Below, one piece after another: positions 22,141 through 32,345 of a stretch of 64,000 nt of DNA. The notes beneath the pieces are model-generated. The model saw nothing but the letters and a program-made list of their open reading frames with translations. It had not been told where the DNA came from and did no database searches. The stretch's first letter is position 1; the number at the start of each line of letters is the position of its first letter. Source of the DNA: Rhizobium halophilum (GTDB lineage: Bacteria > Pseudomonadota > Alphaproteobacteria > Rhizobiales > Rhizobiaceae); NCBI RefSeq assembly GCF_021648825.1, contig NZ_JAKJHS010000011.1:1-64000 (forward strand), in the 5' to 3' direction. The position numbers and the translations under genes were made by a program.

Positions 22141-25056
22141 ATGCTCGACAAAACCTATGATTCCGCCGCCGTTGAACCGAAAATTGCAGCCGCGTGGGAC
22201 GAAGCGGACGCCTTTCGCGCTGGTGCCAATGCAGAGCCCGGCGCCGAGACTTTCACGATTGTTATCCCACCACCAAACGTGACCGGCTCGCTGCACATGG
22301 GCCATGCGCTCAACAACACGCTGCAGGACATCATGGTGCGCTTCGAGCGCATGCGCGGCAAGGACGTGCTGTGGCAGCCCGGCATGGACCATGCCGGCAT
22401 CGCGACGCAGATGGTGGTCGAGCGCCAGCTTGCGGAGCGACAGCTGCCGGGACGCCGTGAGTTGGGCCGCGAAGCTTTCATCGACAAGGTCTGGGAATGG
22501 AAGGAAGAGTCCGGCGGGCTGATCTTCAACCAATTGAAGCGGCTCGGTGCGTCCTGTGACTGGTCGCGCGAACGCTTCACCATGGACGACGGCCTGTCGC
22601 AGGCGGTTCTTGAAGTCTTCGTAACGCTTTACAAGCAGGGGCTCATCTATCGTGGTAAGCGCCTGGTCAACTGGGACCCAAAGTTCGAGACGGCCATTTC
22701 TGACATCGAGGTGGAGAACCGCGAGACCGACGGCCACATGTGGCACTTTAAATATCCCTTGGCCGGCGGGGAGACCTATACCTATGTCGAGAAGGACGCC
22801 GAGGGTAACGTCGTCCTTCAGGAAGAGCGGAATTACATCGCAATTGCGACGACGCGTCCGGAAACCATGCTGGGTGATGGCGCGGTTGCCGTACATCCCT
22901 CCGACGAACGGTATGCGCCGATCGTCGGCAAGCTCTGCGAGATCCCGGTCGGCCCGAAGGAGCATCGCCGCCTGATCCCGATCATCACCGACGAATATCC
23001 CGATCCGACCTTCGGCTCCGGTGCGGTCAAGATCACCGGCGCGCATGACTTCAACGACTATCAGGTCGCAAAGCGCAACAGCATCCCGCTCTACCGGCTG
23101 ATGGACACCCAGGCGCGCCTGCGCGAAGACGGCGAACGCTATGCGCTCTGCGCCGCGCAGGCGCTGCAGATCGCCCGGTCCGGCGAACTGCCGACCGAGT
23201 CTGAGGTCGACGACATCAACCTGGTGCCGGACGAATATCGTGGGCTCGACCGTTACGACGCACGCAAGCGGATCGTGGATGCCATCAATGCGGAGGGTCT
23301 GGCTGTCACGGTCAAGGACGCCGAGGGCAACGACATCCCTTACGTTGAAAATAAGAAGATCATGCAGCCCTTCGGCGACCGCTCCAACGTGGTCATCGAG
23401 CCCATGCTGACCGACCAGTGGTTTGTCGACGCCGAGACGCTGGCCAAGCCCGCCTTGGCTGCCGTTCGCGAAGGCCGCACCAACTTCGTGCCGAAGAACT
23501 GGGAAAAGACCTATTTCGAGTGGATGGAGAACATCCAGCCGTGGTGCATCTCGCGCCAACTCTGGTGGGGCCACCAGATCCCCGCCTGGTATGGGCCGGA
23601 CGGCCAGGTCTTCGTCGAAAAGACGGAAGAGGACGCTCTGCATGCGGCCATCCAGCACTACATCGCCCATGAAGGCCCGATGAAGGCCTATGTAGAGGAC
23701 CTGCTCGAAAACTTCCGCCCAGGCGAAATCCTGACCCGCGACGAGGACGTTCTCGACACCTGGTTCTCCTCGGCTCTGTGGCCGTTTTCGACGCTGGGTT
23801 GGCCCGAGCAGACGAAGGAACTAGAGAAGTATTACCCCACCAGCGTGCTGGTGACCGGCTTCGACATCATCTTCTTCTGGGTTGCCCGGATGATGATGAT
23901 GGGTCTGCACTTCATGAAGGACGAGGTCGGCAACCCGGTCGCACCCTTCCACACCGTCTATGTGCATGCGTTGGTCCGCGACAAGAACGGCCAGAAGATG
24001 TCGAAGTCGAAGGGCAACGTCATCGACCCGCTGGAACTGATCGACGAATACGGCGCCGATGCGCTCCGCTTTACGCTGGCCATCATGGCGGCGCAGGGGA
24101 GGGACGTGAAGCTCGATCCCGCCCGCATTGCCGGCTACCGCAACTTCGGCACCAAGCTCTGGAACGCGACGCGCTTTGCCGAGATGAACGGTGTCGAACG
24201 CGATGCGCATTTCATCCCCGAAACGACGACCCTTGCCATCAACCGCTGGATCCTCACCGAGCTTGCGCGCACCATCCGCGAGGTTACCGAAGCCATCGAA
24301 GGCCAGCGCTTCAACGACGCTGCCGGAGCGCTGTATCGCTTTGTCTGGAACCAGTTCTGCGACTGGTATCTGGAACTGCTGAAGCCGGTCTTTGCCGGCG
24401 AGGACGAGAGGGCAAAGGCGGAAGCGCAGGCATGCGCCGCCTATGTTCTGGAGGAGACCTACAAGCTTCTCCACCCGTTCATGCCGTTCATGACGGAAGA
24501 GCTTTGGTCGCACACCGCGTCCCGGGGGACTCTGCTCTGCCACGCCGACTGGCCGCGTCCCGAGTTTTCGGACGACGCAGCAGCCGCCGACATCAACTGG
24601 CTGATCGATCTTGTCTCAGGACTTCGTTCCGCTCGTGCGGAAATGAATGTACCGCCTTCTGCGATCGCACCGCTGGTGGTGGTCGGGGCGAACGACATCA
24701 CGACGAGCCGGCTGAAACGCCACGATGCCGCGATCCGCAGACTGGCACGCGTCGAAAGCATCACCACAACGGACACGGCGCCCAAAGGGGCCGCCCAGGT
24801 GGTGGTTGGCGAAGCGATCGCCTGCCTGCCGCTTGGCAACCTAATCGATCTCGTGGCGGAAAAGGCGCGCATTGAAAAGGCAATCGGCAAGGCCGAAGCC
24901 GATAGGGACCGTGTCGCGAAGAAGCTCGCCAATGACAAATTCGTGCAGAACGCCGATCCTGAAGTGGTGGCGGCCGAGCGCGAGCGTTACGCCGAACTGG
25001 AAGTGCAACTGACGGCACTGCGGACGGCGGCACAAAGAATCGCCGAAGCAGGCTGA
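22141..25056 (+). CDS. valS: Valyl-tRNA synthetase
   Basis: 971 aa, slightly longer than the usual 880-950. Class I signatures are PPPNVTGSLHMGHALN (HIGH) near residue 42 and QKMSKSKGNVIDP (KMSKS) near 618. The editing domain lies between, including ATTRPETMLGD and the GSGAVKITGAHD motif. The anticodon-binding domain follows, and the C-terminal coiled coil (ARIEKAIGKAEADRDRVAKKL) is typical of ValRS. It charges tRNA-Val in the cytoplasm and clears mischarged Thr. All core motifs are intact. Confidence 0.97.
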   Translation: MLDKTYDSAAVEPKIAAAWDEADAFRAGANAEPGAETFTIVIPPPNVTGSLHMGHALNNTLQDIMVRFERMRGKDVLWQPGMDHAGIATQMVVERQLAERQLPGRRELGREAFIDKVWEWKEESGGLIFNQLKRLGASCDWSRERFTMDDGLSQAVLEVFVTLYKQGLIYRGKRLVNWDPKFETAISDIEVENRETDGHMWHFKYPLAGGETYTYVEKDAEGNVVLQEERNYIAIATTRPETMLGDGAVAVHPSDERYAPIVGKLCEIPVGPKEHRRLIPIITDEYPDPTFGSGAVKITGAHDFNDYQVAKRNSIPLYRLMDTQARLREDGERYALCAAQALQIARSGELPTESEVDDINLVPDEYRGLDRYDARKRIVDAINAEGLAVTVKDAEGNDIPYVENKKIMQPFGDRSNVVIEPMLTDQWFVDAETLAKPALAAVREGRTNFVPKNWEKTYFEWMENIQPWCISRQLWWGHQIPAWYGPDGQVFVEKTEEDALHAAIQHYIAHEGPMKAYVEDLLENFRPGEILTRDEDVLDTWFSSALWPFSTLGWPEQTKELEKYYPTSVLVTGFDIIFFWVARMMMMGLHFMKDEVGNPVAPFHTVYVHALVRDKNGQKMSKSKGNVIDPLELIDEYGADALRFTLAIMAAQGRDVKLDPARIAGYRNFGTKLWNATRFAEMNGVERDAHFIPETTTLAINRWILTELARTIREVTEAIEGQRFNDAAGALYRFVWNQFCDWYLELLKPVFAGEDERAKAEAQACAAYVLEETYKLLHPFMPFMTEELWSHTASRGTLLCHADWPRPEFSDDAAAADINWLIDLVSGLRSARAEMNVPPSAIAPLVVVGANDITTSRLKRHDAAIRRLARVESITTTDTAPKGAAQVVVGEAIACLPLGNLIDLVAEKARIEKAIGKAEADRDRVAKKLANDKFVQNADPEVVAAERERYAELEVQLTALRTAAQRIAEAG

Positions 25057-25397
25057 AACCCCGTTCACCCGCAAGATGCCCGTCGCGAGCTGCGCGGCCG
25101 CTTTTTGGTGGATTCTTTAGGCTTAAAGGGGTGCCGGTTCCGCCCTCTCCAATCGTGCGCCGCAATGTTGCCGCAATGTCACATGGGTCGTTGAGATTGG
25201 AAAAGTTTTCCACTTTATGAGCGGCGTGACTTGGGAGCCGGGATTTTATTCTAATCTTAGGCCTTAAGATTGGTGCTGCAGAGGGCGCTACGTAAACTTG
25301 TGCCGATCTGATCGAGGTTATACGCGTGACCTCTAAAGTTGTCATTTACCTTGAACCTTCTACACTTCCATCAGTGCATACCGGGAGGTGGGAACGA
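25057..25397 (+). promoter_or_regulatory. 341-bp upstream region of the fadL-like gene, with an inverted repeat
   Basis: No gene is seen here. Bases 25253-25271 hold a 7-bp inverted repeat, AATCTTA and TAAGATT separated by GGCCT, in an AT-rich patch about 130 bp before the fadL-like start. It may be an operator, perhaps for a fatty-acid-responsive repressor; that is a guess. Confidence 0.35.
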
Positions 25398-26651
25398 ATG
25401 AAGAAGACGGTTATTTCCAAAGGCATTTTGGCGCTTGCGGCAGCAGCAGGTCTCGGGTCGACAGCGATGGCGGGTGGACTAGAGCGGGGCGGCTACAACA
25501 TCGACTTGCTGTTCGACCCGGGCCGGTTCGCTGCTGAATCCACTGCGACCTACGTTATGCCGCAGCGGAAGCTGAAGAATGTCGTCGATACTAACCCTCT
25601 TAATGGAAACCTCAACACCACGCCAGGATATGACGATTCTGCCGACGACAGCGAGAACTACTGGTCCCCACGCATTGGGGCGAAAGCAGGGTTTGGCGAC
25701 GCGGACTGCATGTTCGATTATTCGCAGCCATATGGCGCACATACAAAGCCAGGTGATGATTGGGCTGGCGCCAACGAGAACATCGAGACCAAGGTCAACA
25801 GCGATAACTATGCGCTCACCTGCTCTTATAGTATGGACGCAGGCCCAGGACAGTTCCGGGTGATCGGCGGTGTAAACTATCTCGAGATGGACGGGTTCAA
25901 AGAACGACTGGTTATTTCTCCGGAGCAGATAACGGCACTCACAGGGGGCTTTTTCAGCGGCAGCGGTGTTGGTCGTCTCGATTTGGAAGGTGACGGTTGG
26001 GGATGGCGAGCCGGCGTCGCTTACGAGATTCCTGAGTATGCTTTGCGTGCTAGCCTCATGTACTATAGCCAGGTAAAGCTCGGCGACATTACTGGAACCG
26101 TTGATTTGACGGGTATTCCAGCGGTCCTTGGCGGTGCTATTCCTGGGGCCGGCACGGTGATCCCGGTTGAGGGCTCCACTGCAATGCCCGACGCACTAGA
26201 ACTCAAACTGCAATCCGGCATCGCTCCAGATTGGCTTGCCTTCGGCTCAGTGAAGTGGACAGACTGGAGCCAGTTGCAGCGTATCGTGTTCTACAACAAC
26301 GGCACAGAGGTTACCTCCCTCGACCTCGGTTACCGCGACGGCTGGACAGTGACCGGCGGTGTAGGCCACAAGTTCAACGAACAGTGGAGCGGAGCAGTCA
26401 GCGTCACCTGGGATCGCGGCACCTCACAAGATTTCGGGGTTCAATCCGATACCTGGTTGTTGACCACTGGCTTGGCTTACACGCCCCGCGAAAACGTCGA
26501 GTTCCGCTTAGCCGGTGTCATTGGCATTCTCACAAGCGGCGAGTCCACGAGCTCGACGATCGACGGCGTTCCTGTCAGCGACGAGGCTGACTACGAGTAC
26601 GACAGCGACCTCGTTACGGCGCTCTCCGCGTCGATGCGCGTCCGTTTTTGA
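25398..26651 (+). CDS. FadL/OmpP1-family outer-membrane transport protein
   Basis: 417 aa from ATG 25398. Signal peptide MKKTVISKGILALAAAAGLG with cleavage after AMA. GGLERGGYNIDLLFDPGRFA gives the N-terminal plug; alternating beta strands and a C-terminal Phe after MRVRF fit an outer-membrane barrel of the FadL type, which takes up long-chain fatty acids or other hydrophobic compounds. Strand features (GWTVTGGVGHKFNEQWSGAV, YTPRENVEFRLAGVIG) match the C-terminal half of FadL. It is a single gene with its own promoter region and terminator. Confidence 0.85.
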   Translation: MKKTVISKGILALAAAAGLGSTAMAGGLERGGYNIDLLFDPGRFAAESTATYVMPQRKLKNVVDTNPLNGNLNTTPGYDDSADDSENYWSPRIGAKAGFGDADCMFDYSQPYGAHTKPGDDWAGANENIETKVNSDNYALTCSYSMDAGPGQFRVIGGVNYLEMDGFKERLVISPEQITALTGGFFSGSGVGRLDLEGDGWGWRAGVAYEIPEYALRASLMYYSQVKLGDITGTVDLTGIPAVLGGAIPGAGTVIPVEGSTAMPDALELKLQSGIAPDWLAFGSVKWTDWSQLQRIVFYNNGTEVTSLDLGYRDGWTVTGGVGHKFNEQWSGAVSVTWDRGTSQDFGVQSDTWLLTTGLAYTPRENVEFRLAGVIGILTSGESTSSTIDGVPVSDEADYEYDSDLVTALSASMRVRF

Positions 26652-26668
26652 TCAGCCGTGGTCTATGA

Positions 26669-26698
26669 AAAAAAAGCCCGGTTTTGCCGGGCTTTTTT
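26669..26698 (+). terminator. Strong terminator after the fadL-like gene
   Basis: AAAAAGCCCGG, a TTTTG loop and CCGGGCTTTTTT. It is symmetric enough to act on both strands. Confidence 0.9.
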
Positions 26699-26699
26699 G

Positions 26700-27125
26700 T
26701 GGGCGGCGCGGGGCCTCTCTCCTCGGCCACTACAACCTTGTGACGATTTAGCAACATCTCAACATTAGACTCTCCGGCACCGGGAAAGCGGCCCGGAATG
26801 TCCATTTCCCGCCACAAACGGGGAGCAGCGATAGGGGCGAAAGAGGCGGGCTGCGGGGGCAGGTCGCCTGAGTTGGAGTATCATGGGCGGGAATGTGTTG
26901 CGAAAGCTAGGGGTTGCGCTTGCCAAGGGGATGCGTCGATCGGAAATGGAGCTCTTCTCCGCTCCAAGGCGGTGGGTCCCAGTCTTGCCGAAATGGTTGA
27001 TTAAGGTCTCTTCAAGTTATCGCTTTATTCATCCGGCTGGACCGCAGCTGGGTGATCTGCATCGGCCATGCGTTGGCATAGCGACAGGAAGAGCCTGAGT
27101 GATGTTGATGTCTGGTAAAGGATCC
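26700..27125 (+). other. Intergenic region upstream of exoR
   Basis: About 425 bp with no convincing gene; the short frames lack binding sites and family resemblance. It probably holds the exoR promoter. An upstream ATG at 27099, in frame, could add nine residues to ExoR. Confidence 0.4.
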
Positions 27126-27896
27126 ATGAGAGTATTGCTTCTGGGGGCGTGCGTCGCCTCCGTCATGGCCGGTTCTGCTGCAGCCTTCGACATGAACGCA
27201 GGCGTGACGAGGGAGTCCGGCCCGTTCGATCTCTTCAAGTTCGGCTTCAAGGCCTACAGGAACGGCCAGAAGGAAGATGCGGTCGAAGCCTATCGTTATG
27301 CCGCGGAAAAAGGTCACACGGGCTCCCGCTGGGCGCTCGCCAACATGTATGCGTATGGCGATGGCGTCGCGAAAGACGATTTTGAAGCCTTCAAGATCTA
27401 CAACGAGATCGCGGCCGCAGGAATCGAGCCAGGTTCGGAAGACACCGGCTTCTTCATCAATGCCCTTCTGTCGCTCGCGGGCTATTATCGAGACGGCATT
27501 TCCGGCAGCCCGGTGAAACCTGATCTTTCGCAGGCGCGTCAGCTTTATTTTCAGGCGGCTTCAGCGTTCGGCGTGGCCGAGGCTCAATTCCAGCTCGGCA
27601 AGATGATCCTGGCGGGCGAGGGGGGAGCGCGCAATGTTCATCAGGCCAAGAAGTGGCTGAACCAGGCCCGCAAGAGCGGCCATGCCGGCGCGATGGCCGT
27701 GTTCGGCGATGTCCTGTTCCAAGAAGGGCAGACGGTCCGCGGTCTGGCCTTTCTCACTGCGGCGCTCGATCATTGTGGACCAAAGGACTGCGGGTGGATG
27801 CAACTGCTCCAGGAGCAGGCTTTCTCCGTCGCCAATGAAGAAGAACGCCGTGTGGCGGTGGCCCTTTCGCAGGACCTGACGCACGCCGTAGAATGA
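27126..27896 (+). CDS. exoR: ExoR, periplasmic Sel1-repeat regulator
   Basis: 256 aa from ATG 27126 (AAAGGA 5 bases upstream). Signal peptide MRVLLLGACVASVMAGSAAA ends before FDMNAG. The mature part has Sel1/TPR-like repeats: FKAYRNGQKEDAVEAYRYAA, GSRWALANMYAYGDGV, EAQFQLGKMILAGEG and AKKWLNQARKSGHAGAM. In Sinorhizobium and Agrobacterium ExoR binds and inhibits the sensor ExoS, controlling succinoglycan, flagella and acid or host signals; proteolysis of ExoR releases the brake. Sequence and place beside xthA, dgt and argS support the name. The partners exoS-chvI are not in the window. Confidence 0.9.
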   Translation: MRVLLLGACVASVMAGSAAAFDMNAGVTRESGPFDLFKFGFKAYRNGQKEDAVEAYRYAAEKGHTGSRWALANMYAYGDGVAKDDFEAFKIYNEIAAAGIEPGSEDTGFFINALLSLAGYYRDGISGSPVKPDLSQARQLYFQAASAFGVAEAQFQLGKMILAGEGGARNVHQAKKWLNQARKSGHAGAMAVFGDVLFQEGQTVRGLAFLTAALDHCGPKDCGWMQLLQEQAFSVANEEERRVAVALSQDLTHAVE

Positions 27897-27912
27897 CGGT
27901 CGGGTGAGGCGA

Positions 27913-28710
27913 TCAGGCCGCAGCCTGGAAGTCGAAGATCGCGGTCATCGGCACATGGTCCGAGGGCTTTTCCCATCCGCGCACATGCTTCTCGATCGAC
28001 GTTGAGCGGAGCTTGTCGGCCGCTTCCGGCGACAACAGCATGTGATCGATGCGGATGCCGTTGTTCTTCTGCCAGGCGCCGGCCTGATAGTCCCAGAACG
28101 TATAAAGCTTGATCGCATCGTTCGTTGCGCGGACAGCCTCTGTGAGACCGAGGGTTTCGAGCCGGCGGAAGGCAGCGCGCGTTTCGGGCAGGAAGAGCGC
28201 ATCGGTCGCCCAGGCGGCCGGGTCGACGCAGTCGTGCGGCTCGGGGATGACGTTGTAGTCGCCAGCGAGAATCAGCGGCTCCTCCAGAGCAAGGCAATTT
28301 TCCGCATGGAGACGCAGCCGTTCCATCCATCGAAGCTTGTAAGGGTATTTCACCGGATCGTCCGCCGGATTTCCATTCGGCAGGTAGATCGAGGCGACAC
28401 GGACGGCGCCACCCTCGACTGAAAAGATGCCTTCGATATAGCGGGCCTGATCGTCCCCATCACCCTCGGGCAGGCCACGGATCACTTCGTCCGGGCGGAT
28501 TTTCGACAGGAGCGCCACCCCATTGAAGCCCTTCTGGCCATGGGTCTCCACATGATAACCGAGCGCTTCGATCTCCAGGCGCGGAAAATTTTCGTCGACC
28601 GACTTTATCTCCTGCAGGCAGACGATGTCAGGAGAGGAATCACTCAGCCACTGGCGCAGATTGTCGATCCGCGCCTTCACACCGTTGATATTCCAGGTGG
28701 CGATCTTCAT
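27913..28710 (-). CDS. xthA: Exodeoxyribonuclease III (AP endonuclease)
   Basis: 265 aa from ATG 28710; GGGAAGG upstream decides this start, and ATG 28716 or 28737 would add a few residues. EEP-family motifs: MKIATWNINGVKAR, CLQEIK (catalytic Glu), GYHVETHGQKGFNGVA, IYLPNG, LAGDYNVIP, IRIDHMLLS and SDHVPM. The enzyme cuts at abasic sites and degrades 3' ends in base-excision repair. It converges with exoR 16 bp away. Confidence 0.92.
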   Translation of the reverse strand: MKIATWNINGVKARIDNLRQWLSDSSPDIVCLQEIKSVDENFPRLEIEALGYHVETHGQKGFNGVALLSKIRPDEVIRGLPEGDGDDQARYIEGIFSVEGGAVRVASIYLPNGNPADDPVKYPYKLRWMERLRLHAENCLALEEPLILAGDYNVIPEPHDCVDPAAWATDALFLPETRAAFRRLETLGLTEAVRATNDAIKLYTFWDYQAGAWQKNNGIRIDHMLLSPEAADKLRSTSIEKHVRGWEKPSDHVPMTAIFDFQAAA

Positions 28711-28788
28711 CGGCATGACCTTCCCTCGTTCGGTCATTCTCTTTTAGCGAACGACGCGCCTTTGGGAAGCGTGATCTGACGGGGAGTG

Positions 28789-29121
28789 TCAGATGGAGAA
28801 GCTGGTGCCACAGCCGCAGCTTGCCACCGCATTCGGGTTCTTGATCTGGAACGACTGCCCGAGGAGGTTGTCGACGAAGTCGATTTCCGACCCCTCCATG
28901 TAAACGAGGGAAAGGCTGTCGATCAGAACCTTCGCGTCGCCATTGGCGATGACCACGTCGTCCGCGGCTGGCGATTCCGCGAGATCAAATTTGTAGGAGA
29001 AGCCGGAGCATCCGCCGCCCTCGACTGAAACCCGCAGCGCCTGCTTTCCTGCGTCGCTCGCAACGATTTCGGAAATGCGCTTTGCCGCAGCGTCCGAAAG
29101 GGTGACATTGGGAATCGTCAT
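28789..29121 (-). CDS. erpA: IscA/ErpA-type iron-sulfur carrier
   Basis: 110 aa from ATG 29121 (AGGAG 7 bases upstream). The three metal-binding cysteines of the HesB/IscA fold are present: [11 protein letters not shown] (Cys38) and [10 protein letters not shown] (Cys102, Cys104). A-type carriers pass Fe-S clusters to apo-enzymes. The ErpA subtype is inferred from the isolated location, away from isc or suf genes, so iscA-like is an alternative name. It diverges from dgt. Confidence 0.85.
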   Translation of the reverse strand: MTIPNVTLSDAAAKRISEIVASDAGKQALRVSVEGGGCSGFSYKFDLAESPAADDVVIANGDAKVLIDSLSLVYMEGSEIDFVDNLLGQSFQIKNPNAVASCGCGTSFSI

Positions 29122-29247
29122 GTCGTCTCCTGCCGAGGTCAAGGCTCGGGAAAGGTTGTTGGTCTCGGCTGTGGTGCCGCATTGCACTATAGGTATGAAG
29201 CCTTAAATGGCTCGTCAATGGCGGGGCAAGCAGGAGGCCGGGCAGGT

Positions 29248-30465
29248 ATGACGATCAATGAAAAGGCGCTTGGCTTCGGCGGCGGCGAAAAGGCACCGTT
29301 CGCGGCCAATCCCTGGGCATCCCGAGGTAGGCTCTTTCCCGAAGGCGGAAGCCTGACGCGCTCCGAGTTCCAGCGCGACCGCGACCGCATCGTTCACGCG
29401 ACGGCCTTCCGCAGGCTAAAGCATAAGACCCAGGTCTTCATCAGCCCCGACAAGGACCATTTCCGTACGCGGCTGACCCACACGATCGAGGTTGCCCAGA
29501 TTGCGAGGGCGCTGGCGCGGGCCCTGAAGCTCGACGAGGATCTCGCCGAAGGTGTGGCCCTGGTGCATGACTTTGGGCACACGCCTTTCGGTCACACAGG
29601 CGAAGATGCGCTGGACGAGGTGCTGAAGCCCTATGGCGGATTTGACCACAACGCGCAGTCGCTGCGGATCGTGACCAAGCTGGAACGCCGCTATGCTGAT
29701 TTCGACGGACTGAACCTTACCTGGGAGACCCTGGAAGGGCTGGTCAAGCACAACGGCCCGCTGCTGACGCCGGAGGGCGAGGGGACGCGGGGCCCCGTGC
29801 CGCAACCTGTCCGCGACTATTGCCAGCTTAATGACCTGGAATTGGACAGCTACGCGAGCCTTGAGGCGCAGGTGGCGGCCGTTGCCGATGACATCGCCTA
29901 CAACACACATGACATCGACGATGGCCTTCGGGCCGGCTACCTTACCTTCGAGATGTTGGAGGAAGTGCCGTTTCTCGCCGACCTGATGGGGGAAGTGCGC
30001 GAGCGTTATCCGCATCTGGAGCCAAGCCGTTTTACCCACGAGATGATGCGGCGGCAGATCACCCGGATGGTCGAGGATGTCATCGGCTGCGCGCAACGCA
30101 ACCTGGAAGAGGTCCGGCCCCAATCCTGCGCAGACGTGCGCGCCTGTGGTCGCGTCATGGCCACCTTCTCGGCGGACATGGCGGAAACCGACCGGCAGAT
30201 CAAGACGCTGCTGTTCAGGCACATTTATCGTCATCCGGAAATTATGCGCATCCGCGAAGGTGCAGCGCAGATCGTCACAGACCTCTTCACGGCCTACCTC
30301 GAGGAACCAACCCTGATGCGCAGCCACTATTGGGTGGAGCATATTGCTGGTCTTTCGCAACCGGCACGCGCTCGGCATGTCGGAGATTATCTTGCTGGGA
30401 TGACTGATTCCTATGCCCTGCGCGCCCACGGCGAGTTGTTTGACCGGACTCCGGATTTGCGTTAG
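29248..30465 (+). CDS. dgt: Deoxyguanosinetriphosphate triphosphohydrolase-like protein
   Basis: 405 aa from ATG 29248; ATG 29218 is possible. HD-domain metal site: [31 protein letters not shown] and [26 protein letters not shown] and [14 protein letters not shown] are typical of the dNTPase family. It hydrolyses dNTPs to the nucleoside and triphosphate, setting nucleotide pools. The length fits the alphaproteobacterial type-2 subfamily. Probably transcribed with argS, 56 bp downstream. Confidence 0.9.
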   Translation: MTINEKALGFGGGEKAPFAANPWASRGRLFPEGGSLTRSEFQRDRDRIVHATAFRRLKHKTQVFISPDKDHFRTRLTHTIEVAQIARALARALKLDEDLAEGVALVHDFGHTPFGHTGEDALDEVLKPYGGFDHNAQSLRIVTKLERRYADFDGLNLTWETLEGLVKHNGPLLTPEGEGTRGPVPQPVRDYCQLNDLELDSYASLEAQVAAVADDIAYNTHDIDDGLRAGYLTFEMLEEVPFLADLMGEVRERYPHLEPSRFTHEMMRRQITRMVEDVIGCAQRNLEEVRPQSCADVRACGRVMATFSADMAETDRQIKTLLFRHIYRHPEIMRIREGAAQIVTDLFTAYLEEPTLMRSHYWVEHIAGLSQPARARHVGDYLAGMTDSYALRAHGELFDRTPDLR

Positions 30466-30521
30466 GCAGCGCGCAATTTGCAACGGCGTTACGAAAGCCT
30501 GTTTTGCGCGGGATTGATCAT

Positions 30522-32279
30522 ATGAACCTGTTTGCCGACTTCGGGACACGAATTGAGAACGCGCTCGAAACTATCGACCTGATCCGCGAAAAGCGCGCAG
30601 AGGTCGATTTCAGCCGCATTACCGTGGAGCCGCCGCGTGACCCAAGTCATGGCGACGTCGCGACGAATGCAGCCATGGTTCTGGCCAAGCCGTTGGGCAC
30701 CAATCCCCGCGCGCTGGCGGAACTGATCGTCGGGCGCCTAAAGGAGGAGCCTGACGTCGTGGACGTCTCGGTCGCGGGACCCGGCTTCATCAACATCCGT
30801 ATCGGCAAGGCTTATTGGCAGCGTCTGCTCGCTTCGATCATCGACGCGGGCGAGGACTTCGGTCGCTCGACCTTCGGGGCTGGGCGCAAGACCAACGTCG
30901 AATACGTCTCTGCCAATCCTACCGGTCCGATGCATGTCGGCCACTGCCGCGGCGCCGTCGTAGGCGATGCATTGGCAAACCTCCTTGCCTTTGCCGGCTA
31001 TGAGGTGACCAAGGAGTATTACATCAACGATGCGGGCAGCCAGATTGATGTACTGGCGCGCTCCGTCTTCCTGCGCTACCGGGAAGCCTTGGGCGAGGAC
31101 GTCGGCGAGATTCCCTCCGGCCTCTATCCGGGCGATTATCTCGTACCGGTCGGCAAGGCGCTGGCGGACGAGTTCGGCACGCGGCTGCACAATATGCCTG
31201 AAGAGGAGTGGATGCCGCTCGTCAAGGATCGTGCCATCGACGCGATGATGACGATGATCCGCGAGGATCTGGAGGCGCTTAACGTCCGCCACGACGTCTT
31301 CTACTCGGAACGTCAATTACATGCCGACGGTGCTCAGCGAATCCGCGCTGCCATCAACGACCTGACCTTCAAGGGACACGTCTACCGCGGTGCCCTTCCG
31401 CCGCCGAAGGGGCAGGTCCCCGAGGACTGGGAAGATCGTGAGCAGACGCTGTTCAGGTCCACGGAAGTGGGGGACGATATCGACCGACCGCTGATCAAGT
31501 CCGACGGCAGCTACACGTACTTTGCGGCCGACGTTGCTTACTTCAAGGACAAGTTCGACCGCGGCTATGACGAGATGATCTATGTGCTTGGCGCCGACCA
31601 CGGCGGCTACGTCAAGCGCCTTGAGGCGCTGGCGCGCGCGATCTCCGGCGGCAGTGTGAAGCTGACGGTGCTGCTTTGCCAACTGGTCAAGCTCTACCGC
31701 AACGGCGAGCCGGTAAAGATGTCGAAGCGCTCCGGAGACTTCGTCACCCTTCGCGAAGTTGTCGATGAGGTGGGACGTGATTCGGTGCGGTTCATGATGC
31801 TCTACCGCAAGAGTTCAGAACCGCTGGACTTCGACTTTGCCAAGGTCACGGAGCAGTCGAAGGACAATCCGGTCTTCTACGTCCAGTACGCGCACGCCCG
31901 CTGCATGTCGGTTTTCCGCCAGGCTCGGGAAGCCTTTCCTGATGTTGATGTTGATTCTCTTGATCTTTCGGGAATGGCTCCGAGCATCGTTGACGACAAC
32001 GAGATCCAGTTGATCGCAAAGCTCTCCGAATATCCCCGCGTTATTGAGGCCGCGGCACAGTCGCAGGAGCCCCATAGACTTGCATTTTACCTCTACGATC
32101 TGGCAAGCTTCTTCCATGCCCACTGGAATAAGGGCAAGGATCAGCCTGAATTACGGTTTGTTAACGTTAAGAACCGAGAATTGAGTATTGCCAGGCTTGG
32201 GCTGGTGCGTGCTGTAGCCTCTGTTCTGAAGTCGGGATTGGCCATTACTGGCACTGCCGCACCGGACGAGATGCGGTAG
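30522..32279 (+). CDS. argS: Arginyl-tRNA synthetase
   Basis: 585 aa from ATG 30522, [19 protein letters not shown]-terminal Add-1 domain, HIGH-type motif [20 protein letters not shown], connecting domain [19 protein letters not shown]-type motif [13 protein letters not shown], and the helical anticodon domain with DALALP-box-like C-terminus. It attaches Arg to tRNA-Arg. The SPOR gene follows 66 bp later, an order conserved in rhizobia. Confidence 0.96.
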   Translation: MNLFADFGTRIENALETIDLIREKRAEVDFSRITVEPPRDPSHGDVATNAAMVLAKPLGTNPRALAELIVGRLKEEPDVVDVSVAGPGFINIRIGKAYWQRLLASIIDAGEDFGRSTFGAGRKTNVEYVSANPTGPMHVGHCRGAVVGDALANLLAFAGYEVTKEYYINDAGSQIDVLARSVFLRYREALGEDVGEIPSGLYPGDYLVPVGKALADEFGTRLHNMPEEEWMPLVKDRAIDAMMTMIREDLEALNVRHDVFYSERQLHADGAQRIRAAINDLTFKGHVYRGALPPPKGQVPEDWEDREQTLFRSTEVGDDIDRPLIKSDGSYTYFAADVAYFKDKFDRGYDEMIYVLGADHGGYVKRLEALARAISGGSVKLTVLLCQLVKLYRNGEPVKMSKRSGDFVTLREVVDEVGRDSVRFMMLYRKSSEPLDFDFAKVTEQSKDNPVFYVQYAHARCMSVFRQAREAFPDVDVDSLDLSGMAPSIVDDNEIQLIAKLSEYPRVIEAAAQSQEPHRLAFYLYDLASFFHAHWNKGKDQPELRFVNVKNRELSIARLGLVRAVASVLKSGLAITGTAAPDEMR

Positions 32280-32345
32280 CGCCGCCACCATTTGCCCACA
32301 AAGCACTGGCAATGCCCGAGTAAGTGTAGGTGGGTGGACGAGGGA

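Noticed and set aside
22123..23670. 515-codon open frame on the minus strand opposite valS
   Set aside because: It is an antisense shadow of a high-GC gene: no family resemblance, and valS is complete on the plus strand.
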